Shown here piece by piece: positions 54,438-64,000 of a stretch of DNA of 64,000 bases (position 1 is its first letter; every line of letters starts with the position of its first letter). The stretch lies in the NCBI GenBank assembly GCA_036320915.1, contig JAXBDG010000015.1, forward strand, positions 744,001 to 808,000. Direction: 5' to 3'. The stretch comes from Linnemannia elongata. Its lineage: Eukaryota; Mortierellomycota; Mortierellomycetes; Mortierellales; Mortierellaceae. The position numbers and the translations under genes were made by a program. A model generated the notes under the pieces. The model made no database searches. It was given only the letters and a program-made list of their open reading frames with translations, and was not told the DNA's origin.

Positions 54438-55764
54438 ATGGGCATCGGACCAGAACTACCGCCTCACCTTCAAAAAAGTCGCGCACACCACAGCGACAAC
54501 AGTGACGACGACGACCAGGACAGCATCGGGCCAAGCATCGGGCCAAGCATCGGGCCAAGCATAGGACCAAGCATAGGACCAAGCATCGGCCCAAGCCTTG
54601 GGCCAAGCATCGGTCCCAGTCGACCACCAGCACATGATGATGAACCAGCAACATCAGACGACTTTGCACCTGCCCTGCCACCAGAACTCTTAACTGCCAG
54701 GAAGGCTGCCAAAGGACCTGCTCCAGAAGCACCAAAACGTGTTCTGGGACCAACCTTGCCACCCTCGGCGTCAGCCTCCTCTCGACACTATGATGATGAA
54801 AGCAGCGACGACGATATTGTAGGACCTGTATTGCCCTCAGAAGCTGACCGTGCAGCCATGTCGAAACAGAGTACTATCCGGGCTTTCGAGGAGCGTGCTG
54901 AGCGTATGCGGAGAAAACTTGATGGAGTAAGTAGGGAACCAGTTTATCCACGCGTTCTTGGATGGGATTCAGTTGAACCGCTCTCTGACCAGAACCAATG
55001 TTGTCATTTTTAACTGGTGTCATAGAAGGATGAAGAGGTCACTGAGATCAAGGATAAAAAGCCGACAAGAGAAGACTGGATGATGGTCCCTCCAGAGTCA
55101 AGGATCCTTGGTGGTAAGTACCTCCTGTAGTTACATGCGGACAATCTGTTTACATATATTATTCAAATACACTAACAATCTTCTCGTACTATGTTCATTA
55201 GATGACCCCTTGAAGATTACAGCAAGGACTTTCCAGAAGCGTGAACAAGCACCTCAGGATTCATCACTGTGGACTGAGACCCCTGCAGATCGCGAGAAGC
55301 GTTTGAGAGGCGAGCCCAGGGATAGAGATGAAGACTCGGATCGTCGCAAGAGGTCGAAGCGCCGTGGGGATGACGACGAGCAACAGGATTATCAACGCTC
55401 CCGCCACGATGCCGAGCGCGAGGAGCAGATCCGCAAGTACAATGTAAGGCCTGTCTTCCTTCTTTTTTTATTCATATGTCAATGAACACTCTGCCAGCTG
55501 CTGACACAACATAATCAACCACGATACTAGACCGAGAAGAGAGGAACGTCACTTATGGAAGCGCATGCGAACAAGTACATCAAATCCAAGGCCTGGCAAA
55601 AGGACGATAAGGAACATGACAACCCCTCTGCACGAGCCTTTGACCGTGAAAAGGATGTGCTCGGTGGTCGTCGTGTTGACCATCGCCAGAGAGATGAATT
55701 GGTCAAGCAAGCCATGGACCTCGGATCAAAATTCTCCAGAGGCAAGAGCAGCAAGTTCCTGTAA
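54438..55764 (+). CDS. GPALPP-motif / DUF3752 protein
   Basis: Four exons, 54438-54926, 55026-55113, 55202-55443 and 55531-55764, give 350 aa. The N-terminus begins with a GPELPPHL motif and then repeats a four-residue unit Ile-Gly-Pro-Ser eight times (about residues 30-61). Further GPTLPP and GPVLP motifs follow. The middle is charged (ERAERMRRK and KKPTREDWMMVPPE), and the C-terminus carries the DUF3752 signature with RDELVKQAMDLGSKFSRG and a KSSKFL end. The family (GPALPP1 in animals) is conserved but its role is unsettled, with links to RNA/splicing factors inferred from composition. It converges with the cytidylyltransferase gene, 176 bp apart. Confidence 0.9.
54523..54620. repeat. 12-bp coding minisatellite (eight units)
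   Basis: Tandem AGCATCGGGCCA-type units encode the Ser-Ile-Gly-Pro repeat. Identical neighbours and one- or two-base variants indicate recent unit expansion. Confidence 0.8.
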
Positions 55765-55940
55765 ACACAGACGCTTAAGTACATTAACAAACATCATCCG
55801 TAATTGCAACCACAAATTCAGCCGTCTCGGCAGCAAAGTAATAACCTTGGGTGAAGGGTATCTATCTTCTCTTTTTTTTATATTGAGTTGTTTGTTTTTA
55901 AAAATACAGTTTGTATGTTGTATGGGAAGAGGAAGGGAAC

Positions 55941-59421
<3,481 letters not shown>

Positions 59422-60755
59422 ATGGCCAGCCAAAAGATTGCCAAGAACGGCCCCGCTGATGAGATCGAGCTCTCTGTTGCTCAGGCTCTTTTCGACTTGG
59501 AGAACAACGTCGCTGACTTGAAGAAGGAGCTCAAGCCCCTTCAGATCTCCAGCGCCAAGGAGGTGAGTTTTTTGTCTCTTGCAGTCTTCATCGCTACAAG
59601 GCGATGGGAACAATAGCGGCCGACAAGCAACTACAACAGAGACGCAGGATGGGCAACCAACAACAAGGAGAAGGGAAGGAGTCCAGGACAAAAGGAATCC
59701 ATCGCGAAAAAAAAAAACTCGGCTAGGCAAGAGGATGCCAGGAGGAGTCGTCACCTCAAAAGGTGCAGTTCTGCCAGTTCGCAGGCAAGAACGACGGCTA
59801 CCGACTTGCGAGCTATCTTTACCGCGAGGGGTTTGTTTGGGACTGGAGAGGACGCATTTTCGACAACTTATAGGGCTGTTTGCTATCGACAATTCGGTAC
59901 TGAGAGTACCAATAGCTATCTCGAGAGTTTAATGAGTACACATTGGACAAGAGGACACCGACGCCGACTCAGCATCGGATGCAGTTCAAACTAGAGGAAC
60001 AGGAGCACAGAGTCCTTTACAGTATCCGACATATATCTGACCTCCCGACCTTTTTATATTTCTTTAATCGATCAGATCGAGACCGGCAACGGCAAGAAGG
60101 CTATTGTCATCTTCGTCCCTGTCCCCCAGTTGAAGGCCTTCCACAAGATCCAGGGAAGGTAACGATTCAAGTCCCCCGTCGCTTATTAACCAAGTTCTCG
60201 GGAATTCAGGAAATGTGCCTTGGTTGTTTTTGCGCACAGAAAACTGACAATACCATTTTGTTATTTTTACCCCCAATATGTGTAGACTCACCCGCGAGCT
60301 CGAGAAGAAGTTCTCTGACCGCCACGTCGTCTTTGTTGCCCAGCGCCGCATCATGGCCAAGCCCACCCGCACCTCCCGTGCCAAGCAGATGCGTCCCCGT
60401 TCCCGCACTCTCACCTCGGTTCACGAGAAGCTCCTCGAGGACTTGGTCTACCCCACCGAGATCACCGGCAAGCGCACCCGTGTCCAGACCGACCAGAAGA
60501 AGATCATCAAGGTGTACGTGCTCTTCTCCTTTCTTCTCTCAACAAGGATTTTTGCGCTTCAATTCAGGACAGATCGCTGGCTACCTTGACATTTGATGCT
60601 CACAACAAACCTCTATTTCTTCTCTTTCAAATAGCTTCCTTGATGCCAAGGACTCTACCTCCTTGGAGTACAAGCTCGATACCTTCTGCGCCGTCTACCG
60701 CCGCTTGACCGGAAAGGAGGTTGTCTTCGAGTTCCCCGCTCACCACGCCGAATAA
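59422..60755 (+). CDS. RPS7: 40S ribosomal protein eS7
   Basis: Four exons, 59422-59562, 60076-60158, 60286-60513 and 60635-60755, give 190 aa, the normal length of eS7. The translation matches the family throughout, with [69 protein letters not shown] and the C-terminal [18 protein letters not shown]. The protein is part of the small ribosomal subunit and takes part in rRNA maturation. The first intron (513 nt) is much longer than the other two (127 and 121 nt). Confidence 0.97.
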
Positions 60756-61627
60756 GTTCGCCTTTTTGTTTTTATCGGCCAGGACAACATTCCCTTGTTC
60801 TGATCGAAAAATAAAAAGAATTTCTAGCTGTTCATAACCACATGCTTATCATACTCTCTTTCAGGCGCGCGTGCAATGAGGACTTTTATTTTGGTGCTGT
60901 TGGCCGTTTTTACCTTGAGTATGGCCGTGTGCGTGGACTTTTTTGTGGGGTCAAAAGTGATCTATGATTTTTTTGATGAGATGGCTGGTCTGTGTCACGG
61001 ACCCTTACGGCTTTTTTTGGTTGTTTGACCCTTGATCTGCGGCAAACATTCCTCACGCCTAACTCCAAGGATCGACTCTTCCTTGCAAACCTTTTCCTTC
61101 GCCTTGTAACAAAGGCATGAAAATATGTCCCTGAATCTGATGATTAATATTCGAACCACCGAATGCCGGTCATTCTCATCTTTTGAGTGAGGGGTGTTCA
61201 GATTCCAACTCGACATGACAACGTTACGTGATGTCTTCCACTGCTCTGTCCCTCTCGTTCTTTCTTTTTTTATTGCGCTTTTAAGTAGCTTGAAATGAAA
61301 CTATCATTTTCGTTTTCAACGGTAAAAAATAAAGGGCAAAAACAACGAAATATCTTGCAGAAATAATTCAAGCACGACGCTACTCTTGACCGAAAACCAC
61401 GCCTCGACTTCACAATTCTATGGCCCGATACCCTTATCACCTTCTCTCATTCCATGCCTTTCATTCCCCAACAAACCAAGTAGCCAGGCCAACCTTTTTT
61501 TTTTTGTTTGCGAGCCAGGCCAACCTTTTCTGGTGCCCCGGATGCATACGTTCTCACTCGAAGTTCTACCTTGACTCTAATTATGTCCATTCAACCTGCA
61601 CTTTCACATCACCAAGCTACAAAGCAA
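60756..61627. other. 3' flank of eS7 and intergenic DNA
   Basis: T-rich 3' untranslated sequence with AATAAAAAG near 60810, then unassigned DNA up to the tRNA. The open frames at 61386-61738 overlap the tRNA and are not coding. Confidence 0.5.
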
Positions 61628-61634
61628 GCGACCT

Positions 61635-61675
<41 letters not shown>

Positions 61676-61700
61676 GTGTGTTCAATCCACACAGGTCGCA
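61628..61700 (+). tRNA. tRNA-Phe (GAA)
   Basis: 73 nt, all cloverleaf arms present. The acceptor stem is GCGACCT paired with AGGTCGC, the D arm has GCTC/GAGC around AGTTGGGA, the anticodon stem TCAGA/TCTGA encloses a CTGAAGA loop (anticodon GAA), the variable loop is AGGTC, and the T arm is GTGTG-TTCAATC-CACAC. There is no intron and no encoded CCA, as expected for a nuclear eukaryotic tRNA. A T-rich stretch follows after about 50 nt. Confidence 0.97.
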
Positions 61701-62251
61701 AACCTTCTACCCTTATGTTCAAATCACAAGATCATTAGGGTTCCAACTTTTGTTTGGGACCGGCTGCTGTCGGAGTTTAGAGCGCCTGATCCTGCCTGGC
61801 CTCGAGAGTGCATCAATTGCCTGTCGCAGTATGTGTCAAAGCGAGACGGAGGAAGTGTGAAGTTGTTGGTGGCTGAAGAGTCGCTACATGCGAGCAAGGA
61901 TCCTAGCACCAGACATTTAAGCGTGCAAAGGCTGTGTGTCAATCGCTGCTAGAGAACAAATTTCTGTCTTCGCCATTTTTGTTGGTTGCTGCTGCTGCCC
62001 TCATCTCGTTCTCCTTGATGTTTTGTCTCTTTTTCCTCCTCTCCTGCAAGCAAATCAAGGTCTGGCGATTACTTCGCGTCTCAACGTGCTCCGACTAGTC
62101 TGACGTAATGGTGAAGGATGTGGACGGATCCACCGGCGACTAGAGGATACTGCAGTCCGGAGAAGAGGAGGGGAATCATCATTGCTGCGTCCCGAGATGG
62201 CGTTCCAGATGGCCGGCCCTGGAAAGCGACGGTACTAAACGACAAGCTTCC
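61701..62251. other. Intergenic DNA downstream of the tRNA
   Basis: Mixed composition with no frame or repeat that I can assign. Confidence 0.45.
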
Positions 62252-62947
62252 CTAACAACAGATCTTCCTTTTTGAGGTACCCTTTCCTTGTCGAATTTTG
62301 GCCCTCCTGCAGGCATAGTGTTGGTCCGCGCCGTCTGAGGGATCCTCGTCCCGTTCGGCTCTTATGGAGCTGAAAATTCTGGTAAACACCTTCCTCGACG
62401 GAACAGTCCCCTTCGCCCTTACCTCCAAGTTGCCAATGTCCACCTCTCCCTCCTGGACAATCTCTCTCTCCTGTCGTTCATGAGCTTGCACCGCCTTAAA
62501 GGCAACTCCTGCACACATCGAAACCGCCGTATGCGACCGATAGGGAAAATGATTCGTGTAGATGTCGTATATATCCATGTCCTCCTTGATGAGTCGATAA
62601 AGTAGTATGTACTCTTCGTCCATCTACGACGAAAATGCCGCATTGGAAACTTGCTCGGTTTCAATTCTCTCCGACAATGAGTTGGCAACGGCAGTCGAAC
62701 AATTGATAGGGGTATGTTTACGTGAATAGTAGGTTTTGGTGAAGAGTGGTTGCGAGCGCGCTTGGGTGTCTTAACGTTGGCTCCTGTCACGTTCTTCAAA
62801 AAGCCTTAGACGCGATTGTGTGAAGGAACGAGGCTGGAATGAATGTTGAAAGATGGGATTTGAGGGCAAGTGTTCTAGCTGGAGTCGGCTGAACGCGTTT
62901 GTTATGACCGACAGTTGGACAAAGCTGTTACTGGGTAGGGCTGCCAT
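62252..62947 (-). CDS. Tentative Myb/SANT-like protein
   Basis: Proposed exons 62947-62932 (16 nt), 62804-62722 and 62623-62252 join in phase to 156 aa starting MAALPSFLKN. The 98-nt second intron has a GTAAAC donor and a TCGTCGTAG acceptor; the first (127 nt) ends in a weaker AAG. The centre, DEEYILLYRLIKEDMDIYDIYTNHFPYRSHTAV split over two helices, looks like one Myb/SANT repeat with its FPYRSHTAV recognition-helix entry. The C-terminus is basic and ends in KGTSKRKICC. Such domains usually bind DNA. The last exon has a clear coding character; the first exon is the weakest part, and the gene could also be a relic of the repeat-rich surroundings. Confidence 0.45.
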
Positions 62948-63105
62948 GGTTGGACGTTGTTCCTGAATCCATTTGAAATCCGACGGAGAAAGAATCAACC
63001 CCAAGACTCATCGCCCCTTTTTTTTCTTGATACTTTTCTCACGCAAGTATCCCTCTCACACACTAGCACTCCTCTCCCATACGAAGTCGTCCTCTTCACT
63101 CGCGT

Positions 63106-63440
63106 CATGGACACTCCGAGTTTCTCAAGTGCCTAGACGACAAGTATCTGGCTCATGAAGCGGACAGGAGGCGCTGGATGTTTTGTCACCACCAACACGT
63201 CGCCTACGGTTGCATCTACACCAATAATTTCATCGAGAGCTGGCACAACACTTCTTCAAAGACAAAACAACGACGCCTGGATTCAGTGATCCATGCTCTC
63301 GCCAAGAAAGCCGTGCCGCATTTCCAACAGATGTGTGTCCGTCACATTGTGCAAGTTGGGAAAATAACCCCTGGTCGCAGGACCATATCGACCGCACTCG
63401 AGTGCAAGACCCTGGAAAACGCAGAACTGCTCAGAAAAAA
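63106..63440 (+). pseudogene. MULE-like transposase C-terminal remnant
   Basis: Open frame beginning upstream without an ATG: FLKCLDDKYLAHEADRRRWM, then IYTNNFIESWHNTSSK and KAVPHFQQMCVRHIVQVGK. The TNNFIESWHN block and the spacing to the following basic residues resemble the region after the catalytic domain of Mutator-like transposases in fungi. The frame runs into an A run at 63436-63456, and neither the DDE core nor terminal repeats are present. Confidence 0.55.
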
Positions 63441-63833
63441 AAAAAAAAAAAAAAAACAAAAGACGGCGTTTGCACACCTTAGAGCTTATCTCAGAGCTGT
63501 TTGTTTATTTTCTCGGAATAGCTCAAAAAAAAAAAAGACGGCGTGTTAGTACACTTCAGAGCTTACTTCAGAGTTGCTTCTCGATTTGATTAAAGAAGGA
63601 GGGTTCTTCGCATTCTTCACTCCTCTTACTTCCCTTTAGCCTCTCACTTTCACCCTTCGACCTCTTAGTTTTTTCCCGGTTCCCTGCGTCGTCCTCTTCG
63701 CTCGTCTGTTACCTCCAATCTCTTTCCACCACTCCACCCTCCTCTTTCCACTGCATCCTCATTCTCCTCCCTTCTCCTTTTCCTTTTCGTCTTCTATCCT
63801 CTCCTTTCACCGCCTCACACATCCGTCGCAATC
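63441..63833. other. A-rich and pyrimidine-rich upstream region of the last gene
   Basis: Two similar segments, ending AAAAGACGGCGT and followed by CTTAGAGCTTA or CTTCAGAGCTTA, lie at about 63455-63490 and 63530-63565. The CT-rich part from 63600 is the probable leader of the gene at 63834. Confidence 0.5.
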
Positions 63834-64000
63834 ATGGTCGTGTACTTCGTGGCTTTCAAAGTGACAGGTGTCATTGGTCTTATCGGAACGATCCTGGGCG
63901 CCCTCTACACCTTTGCTGTAGGCCTCCTCTTGAACTTTATCATTCAACGCACTCGAGGATCCGATTTGCGTCTTCGAATCGCAAACTCGGGTGGTTTTTT
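63834..64000 (+). CDS. Start of a membrane protein, cut by the window edge
   Basis: ATG at 63834 after a long pyrimidine-rich leader; 55 codons are visible. A single long hydrophobic helix (VTGVIGLIGTILGALYTFAV, then GLLLNFII) begins at residue 10 and is followed by a basic RTRGSDLRLR segment, as in a signal-anchor. The family cannot be recognised from this fragment. Confidence 0.6.
   Translation, partial: MVVYFVAFKVTGVIGLIGTILGALYTFAVGLLLNFIIQRTRGSDLRLRIANSGGF

Overview
The window is nuclear DNA of a filamentous fungus. Genes are spaced, several are split by GT-AG introns (about 90-300 nt, one of about 1 kb), promoters and leaders are pyrimidine-rich, and there are CT/GA microsatellites and long A/T/C homopolymers. 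The gene families (TVP38, an arrestin adaptor with PPxY motifs, a DDX21-like helicase, ECT1-type cytidylyltransferase, eS7, a NACHT-WD40 protein, a GT10 relic) and the low-complexity Ser/Gln-rich proteins suggest an early-diverging fungus, most likely Mortierellomycota. That placement is inference and was not tested.

Layout. 1-10 kb: the 5' part of a C2H2 zinc-finger factor running off the left edge, a long non-coding leader, a GNAT acetyltransferase and a four-exon TVP38-type Golgi membrane protein. 10.9-25 kb is a rearranged accessory region: a decayed GT10 fucosyltransferase; a nearly perfect 1372-bp inverted duplication carrying two small secreted beta/gamma-crystallin-like genes; and a segmental duplication. 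The segmental duplication carries the end of a type I membrane-protein gene next to a phosphoesterase relic. One copy was hit by a 392-bp TIR element (MITE) whose empty site survives in the other copy. 25.8-29.9 kb: a 1378-aa NACHT-pentapeptide-WD40 (NLR-like) protein, followed by a Tc1/mariner transposase remnant.

30.9-60.8 kb is ordinary housekeeping territory: an alpha-arrestin adaptor, a TM2 protein, a Ser/Gln-rich protein with a cysteine-rich tail, a zinc-free MDR oxidoreductase, an HSPA12-type Hsp70, a DDX21/GUCT helicase, an ADCK1/MCP2-type mitochondrial kinase-like protein sharing a 239-bp divergent promoter with a GPALPP/DUF3752 gene, phosphoethanolamine cytidylyltransferase and ribosomal protein eS7. 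61-64 kb holds a tRNA-Phe(GAA), a tentative Myb/SANT-like gene, a MULE-like transposase remnant and the start of a membrane protein cut by the right edge.

Exon boundaries were derived by hand from splice signals, reading-frame phase and family continuity. Many open frames with no ATG were trimmed to the first ATG. The housekeeping genes do not form a pathway. The biologically unusual part is the 11-25 kb block, where gene duplication, inversion, transposon insertion and pseudogenisation can all be read directly from the sequence.
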